A stretch of DNA of 64,000 nucleotides from an uncultured Corynebacterium sp. (lineage in GTDB: Bacteria; Actinomycetota; Actinomycetes; Mycobacteriales; Mycobacteriaceae): assembly GCF_946222835.1 (NCBI RefSeq), contig NZ_CAMIHD010000005.1, positions 68,944-132,943 of the forward strand, in the 5' to 3' direction. Positions 24,482-32,852 of the stretch are shown here, in pieces; within the stretch, counting starts at the first letter, position 1; each line of letters begins with the position of its first letter. Under the pieces are notes generated by a model. The model did no database searches, had not been told where the DNA came from, and saw only the letters and a program-made list of their open reading frames with translations. The translations under genes and the position numbers were made by a program.

Positions 24482-24840
24482 CTAGGGGGAGACGAGGGCG
24501 TCGGCAAGAAAGCGCCCCGTCGCCGAGTCTATCTGCTCGGCTAAATCGGCCGGGATGCCGCTAAAGGCCAGCTGGCCGCTCGCCGAACCGGCGCAGGGGT
24601 CCAAGTCGATGGCGTGATCCGCATGCGCTAGAACAGCCAGATTGTGGTCGATACGGATGACGATATAGCCGAAGTCCACCCGCCCATCACGCCTAGCTCC
24701 ACGTAGACCACACCCGCGCCATTGCGCTTGGGGCAGGCGCCCTCAGAATGCGCGGAAAAGAGTGCAGGTTTGACACCATCGGCCTTAGCGAAGGCCTTGC
24801 GAATGGGGCCGGTATCAGTGGTGACCTTGATGTATTCCAC
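24482..24840 (-). pseudogene. Frameshifted small conserved-looking ORF
   Basis: Two overlapping minus-strand frames read as one protein broken by a frameshift near 24680. The first part is VEYIKVTTDTGPIRKAF to GAGVVYVELGVMGG; the second is VDFGYIVIRIDHNLAVLAHADHAIDLDPC to RFLADALVSP. Adding one base in the GGGCGGG run at about 24680 would join them into roughly 120 residues from the GTG at 24840. It could be a true pseudogene or a base error in the sequence. It follows the groEL terminator. No family recognised. A 12/14 copy of the dispersed 14-mer lies at its 3' end. Together with the groEL terminator this ORF fills the 433-base gap between whcB and groEL. Confidence 0.45.
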
Positions 24841-24863
24841 GGCCCTAGCTAGGTACAACAAAA

Positions 24864-24888
24864 CCCGCCGCGCGCAAAGCGGGGCGGG
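24864..24888 (-). terminator. groEL terminator
   Basis: On the minus strand CCCGCC, a 13-base loop, GGCGGG and then TTTTGTTG, 18 bases after the groEL stop. Clear intrinsic terminator. Confidence 0.85.
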
Positions 24889-24905
24889 CGATGTTGGTAG
24901 CCAGT

Positions 24906-26522
24906 TTAGTGCTGGTGGCCGTGACCGGCGTCAGCAGGCTGCTCTTCCTGTGGCTTTTCCACCACGGAGGCCTCGGTGGTAAGAACCATGCGGGCCACGG
25001 AGGTGGCGTTGACCACGGCCGAGTGGGTCACCTTGACCGGGTCGATAATGCCGTTATCGATGAGGTTGCCATACTCGAGGGTATTGGCGTTAAAGCCCTC
25101 ACCGTTGGACATCTCGGCAACGCGGGAGACAACAACTGCGCCGTCAAGACCAGCGTTTTCGGCGATCCAGTACGCCGGGCGGGTCAGGGCGCGGGCGACG
25201 GCAAGAACGCCGACCTTGGCCTCACTCTCAAAGCCCTCGGCGAAGGACTCGAGCTCCTTAGAAATCTGGACCAGCACGGAACCGCCGCCGGCGATGACGC
25301 CCTCTTCCACGGCCGCGCGGGCGGCGTTGATGGCGTCTTCGACGCGCAGCTTGCGCTCGTTGACCTCGGTCTCGGTGGCGGCGCCGACGCGGATGACGGC
25401 CACGCCGCCGGAGAGCTTTGCCAGACGCTCCTCCAGCTTTTCCTTATCCCAGGTGGAGTCGGTGCGCTCGATTTCGCGGCGGATCTGCTCGCGGCGCTCC
25501 TCTACCGCTTCAGCGGTGCCGCCACCATCGACGATGACAGTGTCTTCCTTGGTGATGGTCACGCGGCGAGCGGAGCCCAAAACGTCGAGGCCAGCCTCGT
25601 TGAGGTTGACGCCCACCTCTGGGTCGATGACGGTGGCGCCGGTAACGACGGCCAAGTCATCCATGAAGCCCTTGCGGCGCTCACCAAAGTACGGAGCCTT
25701 CACGGCTGCGACCTTGAGCACCTTGCGGATGGAGTTGACGACGAGCGCCTGCAGCGGCTCGCCCTCAACGTCCTCAGCAATGATGAGGGTTGGGCGGTTG
25801 GTCTCGGCGATCTTCTCCAGCAGCGGCAGGAAGTCCGGCAGGGAGGAGATCTTATTGCGGACGAGGAGCACAGCGGCGTCGTCCAGCACGGCGTGGTAGG
25901 TCTCTTCCTCCGTAGCGAAGTACGGGGAAAGGTAGCCCTTATCAAAGGAAATGCCTTCGGTGACATCGACGGCGGAGTCGATAGTTTGGGATTCCTCGAC
26001 GGTGACAACGCCGTCCTTACCCACCTTGTCCATTGCGCCAGCAACCATCTCGCCGACCTCCGGGTCGCGGGAGGAGACGGTAGCTACCTGCGCGATTTCG
26101 GAAGAGGAGTTGACCGCGGTGGCCCGAGCCTTGAGCTCCTCGACGGCCTTTTCGGTCGCCGCCGCGATGCCGCGGTTGAGCTCGACCGGGTTGGCGCCGG
26201 CCGCTACGTTGCGCAGCCCTTCGAAGATGAGCGCCTGGGCCAGCAAGGTAGCGGTGGTGGTGCCGTCACCTGCGGTGTCATTGGTCTTGACTGCAACAGA
26301 CTTAACCAGCTGGGCACCAAGGTTCTCGAAGGGCTCCTCGATGTCGATATCGCGGGCGATGGTCACGCCGTCATTGGTGACGGTGGGGCCACCGAAAGCC
26401 TTGGACAGCACGACGTTGCGGCCGCGCGGGCCGAGGGTGACCTTGACGGCATCAGCCAGCGTATCGACGCCGCGCTGGATTCCCTCGCGGGCTTCTTGGT
26501 CGAATGCAATAAGCTTTGCCAT
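24906..26522 (-). CDS. groEL: Chaperonin GroEL
   Basis: A 538-residue 60-kDa chaperonin forming the ATP-driven folding ring. Hallmarks: LGPRGRNVVL, NDGVTIARDIDIEEPFENLGAQLVKSVAVKTNDTAGDGTTTATLLAQA (ATP site) and GGVAVIRVGAATETEVNERKLRVEDAINA. The C-terminus ends in HGHQH instead of the Gly-Gly-Met repeat, a tail typical of the actinobacterial GroEL1 copy encoded beside groES. A second groEL, usual in Corynebacterium, is not in this window. Cotranscribed with groES, starting eight bases after its stop. Confidence 0.96.
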   Translation of the reverse strand: MAKLIAFDQEAREGIQRGVDTLADAVKVTLGPRGRNVVLSKAFGGPTVTNDGVTIARDIDIEEPFENLGAQLVKSVAVKTNDTAGDGTTTATLLAQALIFEGLRNVAAGANPVELNRGIAAATEKAVEELKARATAVNSSSEIAQVATVSSRDPEVGEMVAGAMDKVGKDGVVTVEESQTIDSAVDVTEGISFDKGYLSPYFATEEETYHAVLDDAAVLLVRNKISSLPDFLPLLEKIAETNRPTLIIAEDVEGEPLQALVVNSIRKVLKVAAVKAPYFGERRKGFMDDLAVVTGATVIDPEVGVNLNEAGLDVLGSARRVTITKEDTVIVDGGGTAEAVEERREQIRREIERTDSTWDKEKLEERLAKLSGGVAVIRVGAATETEVNERKLRVEDAINAARAAVEEGVIAGGGSVLVQISKELESFAEGFESEAKVGVLAVARALTRPAYWIAENAGLDGAVVVSRVAEMSNGEGFNANTLEYGNLIDNGIIDPVKVTHSAVVNATSVARMVLTTEASVVEKPQEEQPADAGHGHQH

Positions 26523-26530
26523 ATTTGGGC

Positions 26531-26824
26531 CTACTTCTCGATGACGGCGAGCAGGTCACGGGAGGACAGCAGCAGGTATTCCTCGCCGTTGTACTTCAGC
26601 TCGGTGCCGCCGTACTTGGAAAAGACCACGGTATCGCCTTCGTTGACGCCTACCGGGGTGACCTCGCCCTTGTCGTTGGTGCGGCCTGGGCCTACTGCAA
26701 CGACGGTGGCTTCCTGTGGCTTTTCCTTGGCAGAATCTGGGATGACCAGGCCGGAAGCGGTGGTGGTTTCAGCTTCTACGATCTGTACGAGGACGCGGTC
26801 CTCGAGAGGCTTAATGTTTGCCAT
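26531..26824 (-). CDS. groES: Co-chaperonin GroES
   Basis: A 97-residue lid of the GroEL ring. The mobile loop (VEAETTTASGLVIPDSAKEKPQEATVVAVG) and the C-terminal VVFSKYGGTELKYNGEEYLLLSSRDLLAVIEK are canonical. ATG at 26824 with AGGAAAC upstream. The 5' leader of about 110 bases contains a GCGCGCC/GGCGCGC hairpin (26850-26868). Transcription is controlled by the CIRCE element and promoter at 26937-26970. Confidence 0.97.
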   Translation of the reverse strand: MANIKPLEDRVLVQIVEAETTTASGLVIPDSAKEKPQEATVVAVGPGRTNDKGEVTPVGVNEGDTVVFSKYGGTELKYNGEEYLLLSSRDLLAVIEK

Positions 26825-26936
26825 GATGTTTCCTCCGTAGTGTTCGTATGCGCGCCGGTATGGCGCGCGCGTGCCGGTTGTGGATGTCCAGCACAGCCGT
26901 CGTCGCGGGTGAACAACTGTGGGTCAAACAACCTGA

Positions 26937-26970
26937 TTAGCACTCTACCCTCGTGACTGCTAACCCTCAA
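26937..26970 (-). promoter_or_regulatory. groESL promoter with CIRCE operator (HrcA)
   Basis: TTAGCACTC-N9-GACTGCTAA at 26937-26963 differs from the CIRCE consensus at one base. On the minus strand TTGAGG (26970-26965), a 17-base spacer and TAGAGT (26947-26942) form the promoter, so HrcA bound to CIRCE would cover the spacer and -10. Heat-shock induction by loss of HrcA binding is expected. Confidence 0.88.
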
Positions 26971-27010
26971 CAATGACCCGGCCCACATTCCTACGCCCTC
27001 AGCGATCCTT

Positions 27011-28252
27011 TCAGCGCTCTCGTTGCCCGGCGTGGACAAAGCCGGCCAGCGCCAGCTTGACGACGCCCAGCGCGATAAACATGGCACCAAAAATCACGGC
27101 GAAGGCCGACCACCACAGCTCCTCCACCAGCGTTCGGCCGAAGGAAGCCTGTGGGGTGAGCAGGTGGTGGAGTGGGAGGAGCGTCGCCAAGCACAGCGCC
27201 CAGACCACGCCGGCCGCAGTCAGGGTGAGGCACGCCGCCTCCCCCACTTGCACGCGGGCCCAGGCCGAGGGGGTGGCGCCGGCCAGCGTGAGGCCACGGA
27301 TATCGGAGGCGATGCGCCCGCGCATCAGCAGTGAGGTAAGCACCGCGCCCACGATGCTGGGGGCAAAGACCGGGCCCAATAGGGCGACGAAGACCTGCCA
27401 CGAGGACAAGGTGCCGCCTGCGCCTGCGTCGTTCGTAAAGCGCAGGCCCGAGCCGACGGCGACGATAAAGCCGCCGAGGAGCACCCACGGCACGATGTGT
27501 GGGGTGGAAAAGTGCCGGCGCACCCGCACGTTGGCCCCAGCAATGCCGGCCGCGCGGGTCCATTGATCGATGCTGGGCATGAGCCAAGGTAAGAAGACGG
27601 CAACGAGGATGACAAGCCCCATCTCGGCCGACAAGAGGTCACCCGGGTCATCGATGTGCAGGCACCCGTAGACCGTGCCGCCGATGGCCGCGGCCGCAAG
27701 CGGGAATTTCACCAGAAGCCACATCGGGTGTGCGGGAGTACGCGGCCGGAATACGCGGCGCAGCGGAGGCAGCGCACCCACTAGGGCCGCGGACATGCAG
27801 ACGACTACCGCAATGGCGGTGACCTGGCCGGTAATGGCGATATCCGGCATGGGGATTCCGTCGCTGCGCAGGGCACGCACGCACGGGGCAAGCAGAGGGC
27901 GGGCCGGCAGCACGCCAAAAAATCCGGCAGCCGCGCTGACCGCTGCGACTTGGCCCAGGATGAACGCAAGGATCATCCACCCGGGCATGCCCACCATGCG
28001 CCAAGAACGGTAGACCGGCTCGCGCTCGGCGATGATAAGGCGCATCTGTGATAGCGTCACCAGCACCACCACGCACAGGGCCATGCCGAGCACCGTGCCA
28101 CCCAGCGGGCCGGCGGGGTTTTCTTCGGCCCCGGAGGAAGCCACCAGCATGGCTAGTGCCAGGGTGCACGAGGTGGAAGACACCACCAGGGTCAGCGCCA
28201 CGGCCAGCCACGATAGCCAATTGGACTGTAAGTCCTTAAGCCACACCAGCAT
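27011..28252 (-). CDS. ABC transporter permease (FtsX/MacB-like)
   Basis: A 413-residue membrane protein with about ten hydrophobic helices in two groups: four near the N-terminus (to about residue 165) and further helices from about 175 to the end. A long N-terminal stretch of small and hydrophobic residues (WLAVALTLVVSSTSCTLALAMLVAS) starts it. The start overlaps the stop of the ATP-binding gene, so the pair is one exporter. The next genes encode a two-component system. In Gram-positives such permease/ATPase/kinase/regulator groups often handle cell-envelope antibiotics; that role is inference. Confidence 0.78.
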   Translation of the reverse strand: MLVWLKDLQSNWLSWLAVALTLVVSSTSCTLALAMLVASSGAEENPAGPLGGTVLGMALCVVVLVTLSQMRLIIAEREPVYRSWRMVGMPGWMILAFILGQVAAVSAAAGFFGVLPARPLLAPCVRALRSDGIPMPDIAITGQVTAIAVVVCMSAALVGALPPLRRVFRPRTPAHPMWLLVKFPLAAAAIGGTVYGCLHIDDPGDLLSAEMGLVILVAVFLPWLMPSIDQWTRAAGIAGANVRVRRHFSTPHIVPWVLLGGFIVAVGSGLRFTNDAGAGGTLSSWQVFVALLGPVFAPSIVGAVLTSLLMRGRIASDIRGLTLAGATPSAWARVQVGEAACLTLTAAGVVWALCLATLLPLHHLLTPQASFGRTLVEELWWSAFAVIFGAMFIALGVVKLALAGFVHAGQRER

Positions 28253-28841
28253 GGGTCACCTCCTCTAAGGAAATGATCCGGTCGGCCGCCTCAGCGGCGA
28301 GGTGCGAGTGAGTCACCATGACCACGCTGGCACCATCGCGGGCGGCGGCGCGCAGGTGGGAAAGGACGGTGGTTGCGGTGGCGTCGTCAAGCGCGCCCGT
28401 AGGCTCGTCGGCGAAGATATAGGGCGCCTGGGCCAGCAGTGCCCGGGCGACGGCCACGCGTTGCTGCTGCCCGCCAGAAAGCTGTGCGGGTAGGCGGCGC
28501 TCTAAACCAGCAAGGCCAAGCGAATCAAAGACCTCTGCCACCTGGCCGCGTGTAGGGCGCCGGCCGGAAAAGCGCGCGGTCAAGGTGGCATTGCGCTGCG
28601 CGTTGAGGGATTCCAGGAGATTATAGTCTTGGAATACAAATGCACGCTGCTTGCGCCCCGGCGCGTTGACTCGGCCGGAGGTGGGCTTATCTAGCCCGGA
28701 TAGCAGGTTCAGGAGCGTGGTTTTTCCGCTGCCGGAAGGCCCCATTATAGCGACGAATTCGCCCGGGGCGATGGACACATTGACGCGATTGAGCACGGTG
28801 TGGCGGCCGTAGCGCTTGCTGAGGTTGTCTGCTTTTAACAT
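28236..28841 (-). CDS. ABC transporter ATP-binding protein
   Basis: About 201 residues of a complete ABC ATPase. Walker A is GPSGSGKTT, the Q-loop VFQDYNLL, the signature LSGGQQQRVAVARALL, Walker B YIFADEPTGALD and the H-loop VMVTHSHLA. LolD/MacB-like subfamily by the short length and FADEPTGALD. The ATG at 28841 (MLKADNLSKRYG) is taken because it opens the ABC domain; longer frames upstream to 28967 would overlap the divergent kinase gene. The 3' end overlaps the permease gene by 17 bases. Confidence 0.88.
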   Translation of the reverse strand: MLKADNLSKRYGRHTVLNRVNVSIAPGEFVAIMGPSGSGKTTLLNLLSGLDKPTSGRVNAPGRKQRAFVFQDYNLLESLNAQRNATLTARFSGRRPTRGQVAEVFDSLGLAGLERRLPAQLSGGQQQRVAVARALLAQAPYIFADEPTGALDDATATTVLSHLRAAARDGASVVMVTHSHLAAEAADRIISLEEVTHAGVA

Positions 28842-28953
28842 GCCTTTGATTCCACTCGGCCATGCAAAAGAAAGACATGGGGCGGGCTGCCCGGAAAATG
28901 GTAGAGCTAGCTCTACTGCCCCACCCTGGGTAAGGCGGCTAGGCTCATGGGTT

Positions 28954-30105
28954 ATGCGAACCCTCAAAGCCTGCGCGTGGAGTCTCGTCCTCGGCGCGCT
29001 ATTTATCCCGGCGTTGGTGGTTTCGGTGCTGATGCTGCCGTGGATTCCGCTGGTGGGCCGCGCCGCGGAATTTGTCGGCCGGTTGGGTGCGCAGTGGATG
29101 GGTGTGCAGATCCCACCCCGGCGCGCGGGCCGGTGGTTTGATTGGCAGCAGTTTTATCACCTTATCGTGCAGCTATTGATTTCGGCTGCCTGCTTTGCCG
29201 CGTGGACTGCCGTGGGTTTTACGGCGGGCGTGCTGGCAATTGCGCCGTTCGTGCCAAATACCGAATTCTACTTTGGCGGGTGGTCTACCTCCAACCGGCC
29301 GCTCATTTTCTTTACCTGCTGGCTCACCGCGGCGCTGCTGGTGGCTTTATTGGTAGGGCTCAACCGTCTGTTGGTCTTGGCGTCTACCTCGCTGACCCGG
29401 CTGGCATTGAGTCCTTCGGCCGAGGAGTTGGCGGCCTCGCGTGCCACGCTTATCGATGCCTTTTCCGGCGAACGCCGCCGCATCGAACGCGAGCTGCACG
29501 ATGGTCCGCAGCAGTACCTCACTGCGCTCAAGCTCAACTTGGCCGCGGCGAAATTGCAGGCCCCTCCTGAGGCACAACCGGCCTTGGCCGATGCGGAACA
29601 TAATGCTTCTTTAGCCCTGGCTTCCCTGCGGGCCACGGTGCGCGGCATTGCCCCGCAGGTGCTTTTCGACGCCGGGCTTATCCCCGCCCTCGACGAGCTA
29701 CTCGCCCACTCCGGATTGGAGACCGCACTTCACGTGGAAGGAGCAGAGCGCTCAGTGGATGAGACCACTGCCCTGCTGGCCTATCATGCGGTGGCCGAAG
29801 CACTTACCAATGCCTCCAAACACGGCGCGGCCACTGAGGCGAAGGTAAAGGTTACTTTTGGGGACATGCTGCGCCTGGACATCGTCGACAATGGCACCGG
29901 CCCGGCCCTCAGCTCCACGACCAACGCAGCCGCCACGGGCGCGACGACTGGCGCCACGGCGGGAGCCGGTACCGGCTTGGCTGGGCTACGCGAGCGCGCC
30001 GCCGCACTGGGCGGCACGCTAAAGTTTGCCGCGGCACACGACACTGCTGCGGGGGAACGCGGCGGCCGACTGCTGGTCGAGCTGCCGCTGAAGGAGGCGG
30101 AATGA
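28954..30105 (+). CDS. Sensor histidine kinase (HisKA_3, NarL-partner type)
   Basis: A 383-residue membrane kinase. An N-terminal actinobacterial sensor region of four helices (about residues 10-35, 65-95, 105-120 and 130-150) is followed by the dimerisation domain with phospho-His near residue 179 (ERRRIERELHDGPQQYLTAL). The ATPase has an N-box HAVAEALTNASKHGAA and G-boxes DNGTGPA and GTGLAGLRERAAALGG. A Thr/Ala-rich insertion (SSTTNAAATGATTGATAGAG) sits between the G-boxes, which is unusual. It overlaps the response regulator by four bases. Probably controls the divergent ABC exporter; signal unknown. Confidence 0.9.
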   Translation: MRTLKACAWSLVLGALFIPALVVSVLMLPWIPLVGRAAEFVGRLGAQWMGVQIPPRRAGRWFDWQQFYHLIVQLLISAACFAAWTAVGFTAGVLAIAPFVPNTEFYFGGWSTSNRPLIFFTCWLTAALLVALLVGLNRLLVLASTSLTRLALSPSAEELAASRATLIDAFSGERRRIERELHDGPQQYLTALKLNLAAAKLQAPPEAQPALADAEHNASLALASLRATVRGIAPQVLFDAGLIPALDELLAHSGLETALHVEGAERSVDETTALLAYHAVAEALTNASKHGAATEAKVKVTFGDMLRLDIVDNGTGPALSSTTNAAATGATTGATAGAGTGLAGLRERAAALGGTLKFAAAHDTAAGERGGRLLVELPLKEAE

Positions 30106-30737
30106 AACTACTACTCGCGGAAGATTCCGCGCTGCTGCGCGCCGGTCTCGAGCAGCTACTCAGCTCTTTGGGCCATAGCGTTACAGCCGCCATGGATGCC
30201 GAAGAACTGCGCGCAATCGCTGGGCAAGAAACCTTCGACCTTATTATCAGCGATGTGCGCATGCCTCCCACCATGACCGACGACGGACTGCGCGCCGTCC
30301 ACGACCTGCGCGCGGCCAACCCAACTCAGCCAGTGGTGGTTCTCAGCCAATACGTAGCGGCAAGCTACCTCGACCGCCTCTTGGAGCACGGGGGATTTGG
30401 CTACCTGCTCAAAGAGCGCGTTTCTGATGTAGAAGAATTCGTGCGCACTCTCGACGAGGTCGCCCGCGGCGGCACAGTCGTGGACCCAGAAGTGGTCACG
30501 GCACTGCTGTCTGCAAAGCGCACCGGCCTCGCCCAACTCACCGCCCGCGAACGGGAAGTGCTGGGCCTTATGGCCCAAGGATTGAGCAATAAAGAAATTG
30601 AAGACACGCTCGTTCTTAGCGCTGGAGCGGTAAGCAAGCATGTCTCCAATGTTTTTATGAAGCTCGGGTTTCGGCCCGAAGACTCCAACCGGCGGGTCAA
30701 GGCTGTACTGGCGTGGCTGCGCCACACCGAGCGCTAA
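30102..30737 (+). CDS. NarL/LuxR-family response regulator
   Basis: A 211-residue regulator. The receiver domain has Asp 51 (LIISDVRMPP) as phosphoacceptor with the acidic pair at residues 7-8 and the Lys in YLLKERV. A C-terminal LuxR-type HTH (LTAREREVLGLMAQGLSNKEIEDTLVLSAGAVSKHVSNVFMKLGF) binds DNA. ATGA overlap with the kinase gene shows they are a pair. The nearest likely target is the ABC exporter operon on the opposite strand. Confidence 0.92.
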   Translation: MKLLLAEDSALLRAGLEQLLSSLGHSVTAAMDAEELRAIAGQETFDLIISDVRMPPTMTDDGLRAVHDLRAANPTQPVVVLSQYVAASYLDRLLEHGGFGYLLKERVSDVEEFVRTLDEVARGGTVVDPEVVTALLSAKRTGLAQLTAREREVLGLMAQGLSNKEIEDTLVLSAGAVSKHVSNVFMKLGFRPEDSNRRVKAVLAWLRHTER

Positions 30738-30755
30738 CAACGCCGGCGACGCTAG

Positions 30756-32210
30756 CTATTTCTTGGAGCTGAGCCCACTAAAAGCATCGCTGGAGCTCAG
30801 CGAGCTGCCGCCTTCCGGATCCTTTGGCACCTCTGGGGTGTGCGGCTCGGTGGACTCGGCGGGGCTGGTGGAGGCTTCGGCAGGCGCGGCGCCACGGTTC
30901 TTCTTCTTGAGCGAAACCTTGTCTACCAGGGTGTTATCGCCTTCGTTGAAGGTAGCGAAGGTGAGCTTGTCATCGGAGACATCCACGCGCATATAGTCCG
31001 CGGTGTAGTCCTGGCGCCACATGGCGGTGGACTCATGGGCAAGCTTCGGATCGATGGTCTCCATGCGAGCGCCCTTGTGCTTCTGATTATTGACGTCGGT
31101 GAAGTCGTAGTACTTGCCGCCACCCGCGGTGGTGGTGGTCAGATACAGGGCCTCACCATCCTTGGGTTCGAGGACATCGCCGCGCTGTGGCTTCTTTTCC
31201 GGCAGGACTGGCTTGTTGTTTTTCATCAGGTGGCTGCGGGTGTAGATGTGGTCGTGGCCGGAGAGAACGGCATCTACGTTGAGCTCGGAAAGTACCGGGG
31301 TAAGCTTCTCGCGCAGGTTGGTAACGTCCTTATCAAAGTGGTGCGAACCCTGGGAATAAGGACCATGGTGCATGCCAACTACGATCCAGTCATTATCCGC
31401 GCCGCGGGATTCCACGGCCTCGCGCAGGAATTGCTCGTGGCGGGCAATATCGGCGTCGGAGGAAGCATTAGAGTCTAGGCCGATGAAGAGCACGTTATTG
31501 CGCTCGAAGTAGTGATCACGAATATCGTCGGCCTGGTGGGGGTTGGAGAAATGCTCATCATGATGTTTCATGGTGAGGTTATAAGTCTCGTGGTTGCCCG
31601 GAACGGTATTGGTCGGGATGTGACGAATTTCCGGGGCGGAGAAGTAGGCATCGTACTGCGGCACTTGCGCGCCCCATCCTTCTACTTGATCCCCTAGGGA
31701 CCAGATCATGCTGGCATTGGGCGCCTGGGAAGCCGCGTGAGCGATGGTCTTGCGCCACTGCTCCGCTTGCTCATCTACCTTGAGGTCCACGCCGATCTGC
31801 GGGTCCGCAACGGTAAGGAAGGACCAGTCATCACCGTTGGAGCCGGTGTTGAAGGTCTCTGGTTCGGACCAGCCGCCTTCCTCAGAGCCGACGCGGTAGG
31901 AGTACTCGGTATTCGGCTGCAGATCGGTGGCGGTGGCGAACTGGGATTTATAAAGCAGGGCGCCGTAATCGCGTTCCTCGGCGCGGAAAGTCTGGGTGCC
32001 TTCCGGGCCGGTAACCTCGAGGGCTTCGTCCGCCTTGGACTTGGTGCGCCACGTAACCATCACTTGGGATTCATCCTCGCCCGGCTGCAGGATGGTGCGG
32101 TAGATGGGCGAATCAGCGGCCAGCGCCGGGGTGGCGGGCACGATGGTGGCGGCACCGCCCACGGCAAGGGCGGTAACGAAGGAGGCGACGAAGCGCGATG
32201 ATCGGAGCAT
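30756..32210 (-). CDS. Secreted metallophosphoesterase (purple acid phosphatase-like)
   Basis: A 484-residue exported enzyme. The signal peptide (residues 1-31) ends in PALAADS. An N-terminal fibronectin-like domain (residues 35-120) with TEYSYRVGSEEGGWSEPETF precedes the calcineurin-like catalytic domain. Its metal ligands are in TVADPQIG, WSLGDQVEGWG, VPGNHETYN, GMHHGPYS and LSGHDHIYTRS. The C-terminus is a Ser/Pro/Glu-rich tail (PAEASTSPAESTEPHTPEVP) ending in SSKK, with no LPXTG. It may release phosphate from organic phosphates outside the cell; substrate unknown. AAAAGGTG precedes the ATG. Confidence 0.88.
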   Translation of the reverse strand: MLRSSRFVASFVTALAVGGAATIVPATPALAADSPIYRTILQPGEDESQVMVTWRTKSKADEALEVTGPEGTQTFRAEERDYGALLYKSQFATATDLQPNTEYSYRVGSEEGGWSEPETFNTGSNGDDWSFLTVADPQIGVDLKVDEQAEQWRKTIAHAASQAPNASMIWSLGDQVEGWGAQVPQYDAYFSAPEIRHIPTNTVPGNHETYNLTMKHHDEHFSNPHQADDIRDHYFERNNVLFIGLDSNASSDADIARHEQFLREAVESRGADNDWIVVGMHHGPYSQGSHHFDKDVTNLREKLTPVLSELNVDAVLSGHDHIYTRSHLMKNNKPVLPEKKPQRGDVLEPKDGEALYLTTTTAGGGKYYDFTDVNNQKHKGARMETIDPKLAHESTAMWRQDYTADYMRVDVSDDKLTFATFNEGDNTLVDKVSLKKKNRGAAPAEASTSPAESTEPHTPEVPKDPEGGSSLSSSDAFSGLSSKK

Positions 32211-32332
32211 ACAGTTTTCACCTTTTGGAGTCTTAGAAAAAGCAGTACGGCTCCCTAGGACACCATAAGAATGTGAACACCGTATTACGAGCGCGCGAAA
32301 AGCGCTTGAACCCTACCTGTGAGGGGCCGGGA

Positions 32333-32761
32333 TTAAAGGCTCGTATCGGAGTTGATAACAGCAGCGCGCCAGAGGGTGTATTCCTCCGGGTTATCTTCGC
32401 GGTAGTTCTTAACGGCGCGAATGCCCTGCTCCACGGAGTCAATGACGGCATCGATGGTAGTGTCTTCGCCCTCGGCATCAACGAAGATTACCGGACCACA
32501 AATGGAGCGGATGGGGTCTTGCAAGAAGGCGGCATTGCCGGTGGCGGCAGCGTTGCGCGCCAGGGAGGCTACTGGGTTGGGCTCGGCGCCTTCAGCCTTG
32601 GCTTCAGGGTTGTAGAGCGCTGCGTAGGTGGTGCCGTCTTCCTGGAAGACAACGGAGACGCGGTCCTCGGCGGTGCCGCCCAAAAACTGGTTGGCGTGCT
32701 CCAGCTCGAACTCCAGCTTGCGGCGGGTGAGATCAGGGTTGACAAGGAAACCGACGGTCAT
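32333..32761 (-). CDS. Conserved hypothetical protein
   Basis: A 142-residue soluble protein with an alpha/beta composition and no recognised family. It starts MTVGFLVNPDLTRRKLEFELEHANQFLGGTAEDRV. The ATG at 32761 is chosen because AAGGAG precedes it by nine bases; an in-frame start six codons upstream lacks one. It lies downstream of tsaD in the same direction, 91 bases away, so it could be cotranscribed. A weak hairpin (AGCGC/GCGCT, 32290-32306) follows. Confidence 0.65.
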   Translation of the reverse strand: MTVGFLVNPDLTRRKLEFELEHANQFLGGTAEDRVSVVFQEDGTTYAALYNPEAKAEGAEPNPVASLARNAAATGNAAFLQDPIRSICGPVIFVDAEGEDTTIDAVIDSVEQGIRAVKNYREDNPEEYTLWRAAVINSDTSL

Positions 32762-32852
32762 GAGAGAAAGCTCCTTCACAAAGCCAAGAGGGCATGAACG
32801 TTCTTCAGAGTACCGGCCCCCTGCCCCGCCTGCAGCGCGAGCGAGAAGAACT

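Noticed and set aside
24891..26840. A 649-codon open frame on the plus strand opposite groEL-groES
   Set aside because: It is the mirror of two highly conserved genes; the translation is Gly/Asp/Val-rich without domains. GC-rich codon bias leaves antisense frames open.
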